Below, in pieces: positions 45,375-54,612 of a stretch of DNA of 64,000 bases (position 1 is the first letter of the stretch; every line of letters starts with the position of its first letter). This stretch comes from Methanobacteriota archaeon (GTDB lineage Archaea; Methanobacteriota; Methanobacteria; Methanobacteriales; Methanobacteriaceae). Below the pieces are notes generated by a model. That model was not told the origin of the DNA. It saw nothing but the letters and a program-made list of their open reading frames with translations, and ran no database searches. The position numbers and the translations under genes are program-made. Location: NCBI GenBank assembly GCA_023411115.1, contig JAEYPF010000003.1:46995-110994 (forward strand). The letters run 5' to 3'.

Positions 45375-46235
45375 TCACTCCAGAATGTCAGAAGGTAGAA
45401 ATACTGATGATCTTCTTGGTTCTACACAGCAGCATGGGCGCATAGACAAAATTCTAACACCGCTTGCCCTTTGCGGACCAATTTTAACAAAAGATCCAAG
45501 CGCAGTTACAGAACCACCTATTCCAAGTGCACCTACTTTAGAATCATTGAGGGATCCTGTTATTTCTTCCTCTATTTTGGATTGTTCATTTAAATTTCCA
45601 TATGCCATTGCCTTTAACATCAATGACGAAGCTTCAAAATGAGTTCTACCAATGCCTACAGCGGGGATGCATGGTGTGCATCCAAGCATTTTGACCTCTG
45701 ATCTCATCCATGTTTTAACTTCATTAAATACTTTTCTATTATCTCTCTTGTGGAAAACCCTATATGTGCTTGCCCTTATCTCTGGACCTCCGCCTAACAT
45801 TAAAATATGGATATTCACACCATTTGCTTCAGTTTTATCAATTATAAACGATGGAGGAGTAAGTTTTCCGGGGTTAGTATATAATCCTCTACTTTGCTCT
45901 ATTCTCTCAATATCATTACCACGCACTGCCATTGGCCTTGCAGGAAGTTTTATAAGGCCTTTTTCTATTCCAAATCTTATATCTTCGAATAAATTCGCAG
46001 GCAGGCTGATATTTTCTCCAATTTCCACTAAAACATGAGGAATGCCTGTATCGTCACAAAGAGGAACTTTATTTTTGTTTGCTATTTTAGCATTTTCTAT
46101 GAGTAATTCAAGCATCCAGGAAGTGTTTTCATTGGTTTCCATGTCAAGTGCTCTTTTGTAGGCATCAAATTGATCCTTCCTGAAAGTTGTACTGGCTTCA
46201 ATTACAGCGTCTTTGATTAAATTAATTATTTCCAT
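45375..46235 (-). CDS. Class I fumarate hydratase, alpha-type subunit
   Basis: About 286 residues matching the N-terminal (alpha) half of class I [4Fe-4S] fumarases. Key segments are PLCDDTGIPHVLVEIG, NNPGK-like LYTNPGKLTPP, MLGGGPEIRAS and GCTPCIPAVGIGRTHFEAS, with cysteines likely binding the cluster. The beta subunit is not in this window. ATG 46235 has AGGAAGTG upstream and is preferred over the upstream TTG. In methanogens the enzyme belongs to the incomplete reductive TCA path; the neighbours suggest an organic-acid pathway. Confidence 0.88.
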   Translation of the reverse strand: MEIINLIKDAVIEASTTFRKDQFDAYKRALDMETNENTSWMLELLIENAKIANKNKVPLCDDTGIPHVLVEIGENISLPANLFEDIRFGIEKGLIKLPARPMAVRGNDIERIEQSRGLYTNPGKLTPPSFIIDKTEANGVNIHILMLGGGPEIRASTYRVFHKRDNRKVFNEVKTWMRSEVKMLGCTPCIPAVGIGRTHFEASSLMLKAMAYGNLNEQSKIEEEITGSLNDSKVGALGIGGSVTALGSFVKIGPQRASGVRILSMRPCCCVEPRRSSVFLPSDILE

Positions 46236-46294
46236 TGAATAAACACTTCCTAAGTACAATTTTTAGATAATTCTATGTAATTAAAATTCCACAA

Positions 46295-47194
46295 TTATCT
46301 GGGAATTGCCATATCTGCTGCACCTTTCTTTGACCTTACTGCATCGTCGTAATATCGATTTATCATATCCTGAACAAGTGAAACCTGTCTTATACGTTCT
46401 GCAGCCTGTGTTTCTGTTGTATCCCATCCATGATGTCCGGCTACAGCTCCTCCTGTTTTAAGATAAACTGGTGCTGCATATTTTATAATATCGGGGACTT
46501 CGTAATGTCTTATAAATCCACCTGATGACTGTGGATTTTCTGTATGAAGATCAATAGAAATATCAATAGCATTTCTTATTGATGCAATCATGGGTATCTG
46601 TAAATCTCTTACTGGATTAAATGAATCCGCTCCAATTTCCTCCAGGAGCTTTGCAGATGCAGGGTTACCATGTCCTGTATGGGCAGACACTTTAAAATGG
46701 GTCTCCTTCGGAAGTTCCCCTTCATTTCTCATTTTTCCAAGTGCCCAGAGAAGTCCCTCGTCATAAACTACAATTCCTCTAACTCCTAGATCTACTGCCC
46801 TTTTTACATCTTCTATGGCATATACAAGGTTATCATAACCTCTTAATCTGTATCCAATCCTCATACCTTCTTTTGTTTTTGCAGATGCGCTGGTATCGTA
46901 TGTAGCGCGTGGTCCAACACTCAAGAAAAGTTCCACCTTCGCATCCTTAGCAATAGCAATCATCTGTTCTATTTCGTAGTCAGTAAGAAGCATTATTCCC
47001 TTAGTTTGGGTTACTCTGTGGATTTCAACGCCATATTTTTCTGTAGCATCAATAAGCGCTGCCATAGCAGCGGGTTTCTGGATTCCAGGAACTTCAAATC
47101 GATACTGTGAATTGTCATGGAATCTCTTTTTTGATATTTCCAATTTATTATCATCTATTCCAATGGTTTTAAGAAATTCTTTAGTTTGCACCAT
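46295..47194 (-). CDS. Peptidase U32-like TIM-barrel protein
   Basis: About 299 residues. The segment IGADSFNPVRDLQIPMIASIR then SSGGFIRHYEVPDIIKYAAPVYLKTG resembles U32-type TIM barrels, many of which are radical or hydroxylation/ring-modifying enzymes rather than peptidases. ATG 47194 with AGGTGATA 1-2 bases upstream is preferred; a longer frame would overlap the preceding gene. It sits between MmgE/PrpD and fumarase genes, which points to metabolism rather than proteolysis. Confidence 0.6.
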   Translation of the reverse strand: MVQTKEFLKTIGIDDNKLEISKKRFHDNSQYRFEVPGIQKPAAMAALIDATEKYGVEIHRVTQTKGIMLLTDYEIEQMIAIAKDAKVELFLSVGPRATYDTSASAKTKEGMRIGYRLRGYDNLVYAIEDVKRAVDLGVRGIVVYDEGLLWALGKMRNEGELPKETHFKVSAHTGHGNPASAKLLEEIGADSFNPVRDLQIPMIASIRNAIDISIDLHTENPQSSGGFIRHYEVPDIIKYAAPVYLKTGGAVAGHHGWDTTETQAAERIRQVSLVQDMINRYYDDAVRSKKGAADMAIPR

Positions 47195-47252
47195 TATCAC
47201 CTTTAATTTATATTTACTGGTCCGTATCTTAGAACAATGATAATCCGATGTT

Positions 47253-48563
47253 CTAATTTTTAAATTCATTATTGAGCATTATCATTAAATCTTTTAGGTT
47301 ATAACTTTCAAGATTAGTTACTACATGCAAAATGTCTGTAGATATGTTGGGATTTAATTCATTAAATTTATTCATTAATTCTTTTTGGGTAAACTGGTTT
47401 TCTGGTTCCCCTTTTGGTAAATCAATCTGTTTAATGTATGATTGATTATCTGTCTGGATTATTACTTTTGATGATCGTTTATAAGGGTAAGATTCATCCA
47501 GATTCTCATCACATTCAGTAACAATTTTACTTGAAATTTTTGCTATTTTGTCATTTATTTTAAGATTGTCAAGGTTTAGATTTTCATTTTCCACTGCTAT
47601 TGCAAGGCTTACAGGTAAACTCTGTCTTATGGCCTCTTTGGTTTTTGGATTATAATCATCATGGTTTGCGGCGATTTTATAGGTTTTAACACGTATTTCT
47701 TGTATATCTTCCTTTTTGACAGTATTTTCATTTAATATTTCCAGAGCAGCGTCGATTGTAGAATGCAAATGTCTGCATACAGGATATTTTTTAAAATAGA
47801 CATCCAGAATATGGAAATTTCCTATTTCAAGCTTCTTATCTTTGATGCCTGAATTTACCATTGCAGAAAAAAATCCTTCTTTTCCATCGATAATGGATGA
47901 TGCTCCAGTGAATCCTTTCTTTGCAAGTAATGCAGATAAAACACCGGATTGTGCGGCTTTTCCAGCATGTAAATGTTTCCCCATTGATCCAGAATGGTCT
48001 GATTCTAAAAGACCGCTTGCCTGTGTTCCTGCAAGCCCGAGGGCATTTATTGTTTCTTCTGTGCTTAAATTTAAAGCACAACAAGCAGCAGCTGCAGCCC
48101 CAAATGTTCCGCAGGTTCCAGTACTGTGGAATCCTCTATTTCGATGTTCTGGATTTACTAGAATTCCAAGTGAAATTGCAATTTCATATCCTGCAACAAT
48201 CGAACTTATAAAATCTTTTCCATTTTTATTATAAGCTTCACATGTTGATAGTGCCGCAGGTATGACACATGCCCCTGGATGAATTTGAGCAAATCGGTGT
48301 CCATCATCTAAATCAAGAGAATGCGCAGCTATTCCATTTGCAAGAGCAGCATCGAGAGCATGGGCGGTTTTATGGCCAATAATTTCTGATTCATTGCCTT
48401 CTTTCATGATATTACTTATTGCCGCTCCACTTCTGGTTTTTGATCCCCGAATCGTTACTCCTAAAAAGTCTAAAAAACAGAGTTTGGCCTGATCTATGAC
48501 TTTTTTGGGAAGTTTTTCATAATGGACGGTAGTGATGAAATCTGCAAATTTTTCTGTTATCAT
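47253..48563 (-). CDS. MmgE/PrpD family protein
   Basis: A 436-residue protein of the 2-methylcitrate dehydratase / cis-aconitate decarboxylase fold: FLDFLGVTIRGSKTRSG, LANGIAAHSLDLDDGHRFAQIHPGACVIPAAL, then GTQASGLLESDHSGSMGKHLHAGKAAQSG, all hallmarks. Known members hydrate or decarboxylate tricarboxylates. It is the first gene of a four-gene unit with a U32-like enzyme, fumarase alpha and citryl-CoA lyase-like protein. This suggests interconversion of citrate-like acids; the exact reaction is unknown. Confidence 0.9.
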   Translation of the reverse strand: MITEKFADFITTVHYEKLPKKVIDQAKLCFLDFLGVTIRGSKTRSGAAISNIMKEGNESEIIGHKTAHALDAALANGIAAHSLDLDDGHRFAQIHPGACVIPAALSTCEAYNKNGKDFISSIVAGYEIAISLGILVNPEHRNRGFHSTGTCGTFGAAAAACCALNLSTEETINALGLAGTQASGLLESDHSGSMGKHLHAGKAAQSGVLSALLAKKGFTGASSIIDGKEGFFSAMVNSGIKDKKLEIGNFHILDVYFKKYPVCRHLHSTIDAALEILNENTVKKEDIQEIRVKTYKIAANHDDYNPKTKEAIRQSLPVSLAIAVENENLNLDNLKINDKIAKISSKIVTECDENLDESYPYKRSSKVIIQTDNQSYIKQIDLPKGEPENQFTQKELMNKFNELNPNISTDILHVVTNLESYNLKDLMIMLNNEFKN

Positions 48564-49056
48564 TAATCCTACATTCTAAGTTCATAATATAAACTTTTTG
48601 ATCTTTCTATTAGCCCTGATATAAAGGAATTAACATACAAATCATAGAATTAATGAACAATTTAGACGTAAATCGTACAAATCTCTTGATAATGACAAAT
48701 TGCAGAATAAACTGGCAGATAAAAATATAATTTCATAAATATCTATTAATATAAAATAACATAATAATATTACTTAAAATAAGCTAATCCATATTTACAT
48801 TATCTAATATTCATTACACTGCACTATTAGCATATATTATAATATATGTTTACTTCAAAAAGAGGTGTGATATTATTTATAGACGATCATATTTGGAATA
48901 ACTTTTTATAGGATGAAATACAAATATTAGGCTAGAACACTGACTGTGGATGATTGCATTAATTTTAACATGACACCATGGACAACTTAGGTATAATAAG
49001 TGGACTTAATGTTTGCAGATGGCCCCTGCAACATGAATAAACTAAGATGTGATGTT
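48564..49056. other. Divergent intergenic region
   Basis: AT-rich region between the PrpD operon (leftward) and a response regulator (rightward). It holds TATA-like runs such as TTATAATATATG (about 48837-48848). No gene was supported; a TTG codon at 49000 is in frame with the regulator but has no ribosome binding site. Confidence 0.45.
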
Positions 49057-49503
49057 ATGTCTGATCTTGAATTTACTAAGATCTTATTAGTTGAGGACAA
49101 TCCAGCAGATACTCGTCTTTTTAAAGAAGCGTTTAGAGAATCAACCTTTAAAAACGAATTTTATTCAGTTAGAAATAGCAATGAAGCCACTAATTTTTTA
49201 AATCGACAGGAAAATTATAGTAATGCTCCTAGACCGGATTTAATTTTGCTTGACATCAATTTGACTCGAACAGACGGTTTTGATATTTTAAAAAAGGTTA
49301 AAACAACCAATAAATTGAAGTTAATTCCAGTGATAATCATTTCAGCATCCAGAGATGAAAGGGACATGCTCTGTGCATATGAGTATCATGCAAATGCGTT
49401 TATTGTAAAACCAAGTGATTTTGATTCATTTGTTAAATTTTCAGACTCTCTCGGGGATTTCTGGATTAATTGGGCCAGACTACCTGGAGAATTAAAAATT
49501 TAA
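49057..49503 (+). CDS. Response regulator (single receiver domain)
   Basis: About 148 residues, a stand-alone CheY-like receiver of the Rcp1 type. It carries the acidic pocket (LLVEDNPADTRLF), the phosphorylation Asp in LILLDINLTRTDGFD, the Ser/Thr switch (VIIISAS) and the Lys (AFIVKPSDFD). There is no output domain. ATG 49057 is chosen; ATG 49033 and TTG 49000 are alternatives. Such receivers pair with multi-PAS kinases, and one is encoded at 62080, though 13 kb away. Confidence 0.9.
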   Translation: MSDLEFTKILLVEDNPADTRLFKEAFRESTFKNEFYSVRNSNEATNFLNRQENYSNAPRPDLILLDINLTRTDGFDILKKVKTTNKLKLIPVIIISASRDERDMLCAYEYHANAFIVKPSDFDSFVKFSDSLGDFWINWARLPGELKI

Positions 49504-49516
49504 CTTAAAATAGAAT

Positions 49517-50770
49517 TTATCTCATTCTTACAAGCGGCATACTCAAATGTCTACGTGCAGAAGGCGGTACTTCATAAAAACCCTTTTTAATATTCCTTTT
49601 TACTTCAACTATGTCCTTAACACCATCTCGTAGCTTAACACCGCACCTGCATTTATAACCCTTTCCACTTCCAGCAGACTTCATGCGTTTTCCACATTCG
49701 CACAGTGGATTTTTAGTTTCATAAATTTTTGTAAGCTCTAGAAGTTCAAATTTTTCTATATTTAGAGTTCCTTTTTCCCCAATTCCTCCATATACCCTTA
49801 TTTTATCGCCGGGAGCTAGTTCTCTTACGATATCTCTAAACCCTTTGGTAGGCTCGTAGGCAGCACATGGAATTTCTCCAGATTCATCTTCTAAAATAAA
49901 TATTACATGGCCCCCTTCTCGTGTGTACGGGAAGTCTTTTACATTCCCATCCACGATATAACATTTAAATTTCTCCATGTTTGAAATTTTGTCTGTTTTT
50001 AAAAGATGCATATCTGTATGCTGGTTTGTCTCAAATACTGTGGCGCTTTCCAGTGGTTCACAAACTCTGACCATTTTTCCTGCATTTAAAACTGCATCCG
50101 GACTCTCGCCGCGTATTCCATATAAAATAGGGCAAGGAGTGTGGGGTTCTATCGCAATGTAACAATTGTCACTATCTAAATTGTCAAAAGTCCAGGGGTA
50201 AGTTGCATCGTTCATCCTGAAAACGGATTCATAATCAATCTGTCGTTTTTTGCCATAATTTTGAGGTATTCTATATGCAAGGAGTTCATAGGTTTTATCA
50301 GTATCGGGGCACCCTATGGCTGCAAGTGCACCAATTATGCCTCTACCTTTTTTAAATTTGAAAAATTCAGCCCCTATATTCTCTGCAAACTTTTCGGCTT
50401 CTTCTATGGATATTATATTCCTTATAACTTTTAATGAATAAGATTGAAGCTCATCAGTTATTTCACCGCGGTAAAATACAACTCCGGGATTGGTTCTTTC
50501 GTTTTCAAGTTCTGAAAGTTCCTCTACTTTTTTTAAAATTATTTCTTTAACTTTTTTAATATCTTCTTCTGATTCAGCGTTTAATTTAAAGGACAAAGCC
50601 CCATTTCCACGTGTCCTAAATCTTGCAAATGGGTTTAAACGTATTAAACGAGGATAACCAGAGATGTTAAAACCAAAATGTTTAAGTTCATCAATTATAA
50701 CACTACATATAAAAGTTGTGCACATTCCATCTTGGGAATCTGTATCATCAATACCAATATAAATATACAT
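49517..50770 (-). CDS. tiaS: tRNA(Ile2) 2-agmatinylcytidine synthetase TiaS
   Basis: About 417 residues with TiaS hallmarks: N-terminal IGIDDTDSQDGMCTT, RLIRLNPFARFRTRGNGA, then a mid-domain PCPILYGIRGESP, an OB-fold (FKCYIVDGNVKD…GDKIRVYGGIGEKG) and a C-terminal zinc ribbon (CECGKRMKSAGSGKGYKCRCG). It attaches agmatine to C34 of tRNA-Ile(CAU), letting it read AUA. ATG 50770 is preferred over GTG 50779 because the GGTG of the ribosome binding site overlaps the latter. Its end is 13 bases from the convergent receiver gene. Confidence 0.95.
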   Translation of the reverse strand: MYIYIGIDDTDSQDGMCTTFICSVIIDELKHFGFNISGYPRLIRLNPFARFRTRGNGALSFKLNAESEEDIKKVKEIILKKVEELSELENERTNPGVVFYRGEITDELQSYSLKVIRNIISIEEAEKFAENIGAEFFKFKKGRGIIGALAAIGCPDTDKTYELLAYRIPQNYGKKRQIDYESVFRMNDATYPWTFDNLDSDNCYIAIEPHTPCPILYGIRGESPDAVLNAGKMVRVCEPLESATVFETNQHTDMHLLKTDKISNMEKFKCYIVDGNVKDFPYTREGGHVIFILEDESGEIPCAAYEPTKGFRDIVRELAPGDKIRVYGGIGEKGTLNIEKFELLELTKIYETKNPLCECGKRMKSAGSGKGYKCRCGVKLRDGVKDIVEVKRNIKKGFYEVPPSARRHLSMPLVRMR

Positions 50771-50820
50771 TAATTTCACCTAACAGTATACATTAACACA
50801 ATCTAATTCGGTGATCTACT

Positions 50821-51762
50821 ATGCAAAGAGATCATATCTTGAGAGAAATAAATGAACTTTTAGCAAACCATAGTTTTGAGACTTCTCATATATATGATAG
50901 AAGTTGTTTTGATATGGTCGCTCGAAAAAGATTGTTGCTGCTATTACTTAAAGTTTTAATTAATATAGATTCTTTTACAGGGCAGCAAGCAGAAGAAATA
51001 AAGAAATTAGCAGGTACATTCCTGGCATCCCCATTAGTTGTAGGGGTAAAATCCAAATATGAATATTTGGAAGAGGACGTAGTCTATGAAAGACACGGAA
51101 TACCTGTCGTTGCTCCAGAAACTCTGCGAAATATGATCACAGAGGAAATTTACCCTGAAGTATTTGCAGGTCGTGGGGGGTACTTTGTTCGAGTAGATGG
51201 CGAAGCTATACAGGAAGCTAGAGAAAGAGAAAATCTTTCCCTTAAGGAACTGGCAGACAAAGCCCATGTTTCACGTGAAACTATTTATAAATATGAACAT
51301 GGGATGGTTAGAGCGTCTCCTGAAACAGTCATAGCCCTTGAAAATATTTTAAACATGAAAATCACACTTTCAGTTGATCTTTTCAAAATTCCGGAAGTTG
51401 AAACAGGGAATATAACTGAGAATACCCCTAAAGAACTGGTTAAACTTGGTTTTGGTATTATCCCAACCAATAAAACACCATTTGATGCCCTTGCAACCAG
51501 TGATCCTGAGCAACTAAAGAAAAATATTGCCATGATAACCAACATGGAAAAAAACAGGAACCAGAATATCCTGAAAAAGATGGCAATAAATGTCAAGGAC
51601 CTATCTAATGTAACAGGCACTGATGCTGTATTTATTTTAAAAAATAAAAAACCTTTAAGTTGTATTGAAGGTGTACCTGTAGTTCACAGCTGGGAAATGG
51701 ATGAGATAGAAAATTCAGGCGAATTTTTGAAGATCATCAAAGAAAGGAAAGAGTGCAATTAG
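50821..51762 (+). CDS. XRE-type HTH transcriptional regulator (archaeal MTH967-like)
   Basis: A 313-residue protein. The N-terminal ~120 residues form a distinct archaeal domain (LREINELLANHSFETSHIYD), and residues ~127-180 are an XRE helix-turn-helix (EARERENLSLKELADKAHVS, then RETIYKYEHGMVRASPETV). The C-terminal region (~200-313) is restricted to this family. I recall the homolog as 'putative HTH-type transcriptional regulatory protein' MTH967. It is divergent from tiaS with a GGTGATC ribosome binding site; targets unknown. Confidence 0.88.
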   Translation: MQRDHILREINELLANHSFETSHIYDRSCFDMVARKRLLLLLLKVLINIDSFTGQQAEEIKKLAGTFLASPLVVGVKSKYEYLEEDVVYERHGIPVVAPETLRNMITEEIYPEVFAGRGGYFVRVDGEAIQEARERENLSLKELADKAHVSRETIYKYEHGMVRASPETVIALENILNMKITLSVDLFKIPEVETGNITENTPKELVKLGFGIIPTNKTPFDALATSDPEQLKKNIAMITNMEKNRNQNILKKMAINVKDLSNVTGTDAVFILKNKKPLSCIEGVPVVHSWEMDEIENSGEFLKIIKERKECN

Positions 51763-51797
51763 AAAAAATTAATTTTAGAAAAATTCAAAGTCTTAAA

Positions 51798-52547
51798 CTA
51801 TTTATTTTTAAGCAAACCAAATGTCTCTTTTGCTTCAGCCTCAGATGCAATTCCTACGGTCATCAAATCAATATAATCCAGAGTTTTCAGGAAGTCAAAG
51901 GCATCATTTGGGGTAAGAATTCCCACAGCCATGGTTTTTTTTGCAATTATTATTTTATCTAGTTTTTTAATTAAATCTCTAAAATCTGCCCGTTCTCTTT
52001 CAATGAATCTATCCGTATCCATTAAATAACCAAGCTTGTTTACGGGAATCATATAAACATCAAACAAATCAAGTATTGGAGACTTCAAAAGATTCATTGT
52101 AGTATTAAATGGTCTGTGTGTAACGAGTCCTGCGATGGCACCTGTTTGGCGGATTTTTTCAAGTTTTTCAGCTAAAAAATCGTAGTTCAATTCATCGGTA
52201 ATCGCGCCGTGAATAAGCATTGAACTAGCTTCAAGCTGGTTTAAAAGTTCTATATCTTCATTTTCACAGTTCTGTCTTACAGTCCCAACAATATTCAGCT
52301 TGCAACCTTCATCCATGGCCCAGTTTACTGCTTTAACTACTGGTTCGTAAGGTACAAGTTGAATACCAGTAATTCCAAGTTCATATGATTTTTTAATTAT
52401 TTTAAGTATATTTTCTGGCTTGTTATAAAGATCTAATTGGTATAAACGTGATCTATGCCCAAATTGGGCTGCCCCTATAAAAGGAGATGTTCCAAGAAGG
52501 GTTTTTGGCACCTTTTTCTCGTTGATATCTATGTTTCCTTCAAACAT
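51798..52547 (-). CDS. TIM-barrel protein of unknown function (aldo/keto reductase-like)
   Basis: A 249-residue soluble protein: TLLGTSPFIGAAQFG at the start, then alternating beta/alpha units (GITGIQLVPYEPVVKAV; KLNIVGTVRQNCEN; SSMLIHGAITDEL; AIAGLVTHRPFNTTM; KTMAVGILTPNDAFDFL; DLMTVGIASEAEAKETFG). The pattern suggests a TIM barrel; the end 'VGIASEAEAKET' is like aldo/keto reductase C-termini. No catalytic residues are certain. It lies 14 bases downstream of the YbjQ-like gene, probably in one transcript. Confidence 0.6.
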   Translation of the reverse strand: MFEGNIDINEKKVPKTLLGTSPFIGAAQFGHRSRLYQLDLYNKPENILKIIKKSYELGITGIQLVPYEPVVKAVNWAMDEGCKLNIVGTVRQNCENEDIELLNQLEASSMLIHGAITDELNYDFLAEKLEKIRQTGAIAGLVTHRPFNTTMNLLKSPILDLFDVYMIPVNKLGYLMDTDRFIERERADFRDLIKKLDKIIIAKKTMAVGILTPNDAFDFLKTLDYIDLMTVGIASEAEAKETFGLLKNK

Positions 52548-52561
52548 TTTATATCACAATT

Positions 52562-52897
52562 TTATTCTTTTTCAACAGTTACTGCAGTTCCGTAGGCTAA
52601 AATTTCCTGCATGATATCTGAAATATCATTTGAATCGAAACGCACACTAATTACGGCATTTGCTCCCATGGATCGTGCATGGTTAACCATTCTGCTTAAA
52701 GCTTCGTCTCTTGATTGTTCCATCATTTTGACGTATTCTTTTATTTCTCCACCGAACATGGAACGTAATCCTGCACCAATTTGTCCTCCAAGGCCTCTGC
52801 TTCTAACAGTTAGTCCATATACAAAACCATGAGTTTCAACCGATTTATATCCTGGTACGTAGTTCGAACTTACCACAATAAATTCATCTATTTCCAT
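52562..52897 (-). CDS. YbjQ/UPF0145 family protein
   Basis: A 111-residue protein with the UPF0145 pattern: VPGYKSVETHGFVYGLTVRS, then a helical segment (MMEQSRDEALSRMVNHARSM) and GANAVISVRFDSNDI… AYGTAV. Members form pentameric rings; function unclear. GGAGG precedes the ATG. It is followed at once by the TIM-barrel gene. Confidence 0.9.
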   Translation of the reverse strand: MEIDEFIVVSSNYVPGYKSVETHGFVYGLTVRSRGLGGQIGAGLRSMFGGEIKEYVKMMEQSRDEALSRMVNHARSMGANAVISVRFDSNDISDIMQEILAYGTAVTVEKE

Positions 52898-52941
52898 ATT
52901 CTCTGCCTCCTGCTACAATGAACTACCTATTTACTCAATCC

Positions 52942-54426
52942 TTAAAATAGTTTTTGAATATGGTTGAACTGTTCCTCTATCCATTTATACACATCATATT
53001 GGCTAACAGCATCTTTAAGTCCATTTAAACGTTTTTTACGCTCATCCTGTTTCATTGTAATTGCTTTATAGATTGCTTGTGCTGTTTCTGAAACATCAAG
53101 TGCATTTATATTAATGCTGTATTCTTTAAGTTCGTCATAAGCTCCCGTAGTTTCTGATATGATCAAAACACCATTATTTTCATTTACTGTACTTCCTTCC
53201 TTGGGAACCAGGTTCATTCCGTCGTTAATTGAATTTACCAGCAGACAATCATAGTTTTTAAATGCAGCAGTTACCATGGAATATTCTGCATCAAAATGAG
53301 AAACTATAGGTATCCAGTCATCTTTGGAATATTTTTCATTAATTTCATGGATTATTTCACTTACTTTTGTTTTATAGTCTCTATATTCCTTCACACTTTG
53401 TCTGGTAGTCACCCCAGTTATGAAAAATGTGACTTTTCCTTTAAATTCAGGATATTTTTGAAAGAAAAGATCGTAAGCCTTAAAACCCCTTATAATATTT
53501 TTACTGAGATCTGTTCTCTCAGTTCTATATATTAAGAAGTTATTTCCTTTAATTTTTTTAACATATTCTTCGTATTTTAAAACTTCATTAGATAAAGCGA
53601 TTTTATTCAGCTTTTTAACATCAACAGATATTGGATAATTATTTACAAAAATTTTACGATCCTTATGATATACTATATTATTTTTAAAGTCCACCCCATC
53701 GGCATATTTTTCACATGTCATTAAAAAATTCTTCACATATTTTTTAATATGGAAACCAATATGATCGTTGGATAAAAGTCCTTCTATAATAGATTTTTCT
53801 ATATAATCAGGTAAAATTGAAAAATAATCTGGTTGTGGCCATGGAATATGTATAAACTGGCTTAAAAAAATATCTTCAAACTTCTGGCGAATGTATAATG
53901 GGCATGTTTGCAGGTGGATATCTTGAAGCATGATTAAAGGTTCTTTCTCGACTGAACTTGCTTCTTTAATTATTCTTTCTGCAAATTTCTGGTTTACATA
54001 CTGGTAACTTTGCCATGCTTTATGTATATCTTCATTAATTTCAGGCTTGTAAGTTAAATTCCAAAGATAATGATGGATATACCATAAAAGCGAATTATTG
54101 AAAGTATTATAAAATTCATTGTACTTTTCTTTATCCAGTATGATTAATTGGACTGTAAATTCAGGGCTTTCCAGGGGAACTGGTATCCTGTTTTCTGAAA
54201 ATTGGCTGGCCATTTCAATATCTGCTTTGTTCATGGCACTTGCAATCCATGTGCCTCCTACTTTCTCAATAACAGGAACAAGTGCAGGTACCATCCCACC
54301 AGCGCCTGTTTTCATCCCAATTTTTCCATTGTCTTCATGAAAAAATTCTATTGGGCCACGATTGGATGCTATAATTAAATTTTTATTTTTAAGAAATTGA
54401 TCTGTATTTTCATGTGAATTTGGAAT
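52942..54426 (-). CDS. Trehalose-6-phosphate synthase-like GT20 glycosyltransferase (paralog 1; possible AUU start)
   Basis: About 495 residues of a GT20 enzyme. Features: LIIASNRGPIEF and TGAGGMVPALVPV (acceptor/donor loop), HIPWPQPDYFSILPDY, GLLSNDHIGFHIKKY, and VNSINDGMNLVPKEG with the EN.GVLIISE end. It should transfer glucose from a nucleotide sugar. No ATG/GTG/TTG lies behind the perfect AGGAGG site (54435-54440); an in-frame ATT at 54426 does, 8 bases away. The alternative is TTG 54489 with no such site. No phosphatase domain is fused. Confidence 0.8.
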   Translation of the reverse strand: MPNSHENTDQFLKNKNLIIASNRGPIEFFHEDNGKIGMKTGAGGMVPALVPVIEKVGGTWIASAMNKADIEMASQFSENRIPVPLESPEFTVQLIILDKEKYNEFYNTFNNSLLWYIHHYLWNLTYKPEINEDIHKAWQSYQYVNQKFAERIIKEASSVEKEPLIMLQDIHLQTCPLYIRQKFEDIFLSQFIHIPWPQPDYFSILPDYIEKSIIEGLLSNDHIGFHIKKYVKNFLMTCEKYADGVDFKNNIVYHKDRKIFVNNYPISVDVKKLNKIALSNEVLKYEEYVKKIKGNNFLIYRTERTDLSKNIIRGFKAYDLFFQKYPEFKGKVTFFITGVTTRQSVKEYRDYKTKVSEIIHEINEKYSKDDWIPIVSHFDAEYSMVTAAFKNYDCLLVNSINDGMNLVPKEGSTVNENNGVLIISETTGAYDELKEYSININALDVSETAQAIYKAITMKQDERKKRLNGLKDAVSQYDVYKWIEEQFNHIQKLF

Positions 54427-54612
54427 GTGGGGTTCCTCCTGAAGTGATTTTATTAATAAAATTACTTTTATTAATATATATCTCAACAAATTTATATTTA
54501 TTTTGTTTTATCACTTAAAAAATAGATTTCAGATAAAAAGGGCCATGAACTGGTAAAAAGAGATCATCGGTATTAAGTTAAAAATAAATCGGTTCTAATA
54601 ATCTTTTCACAG

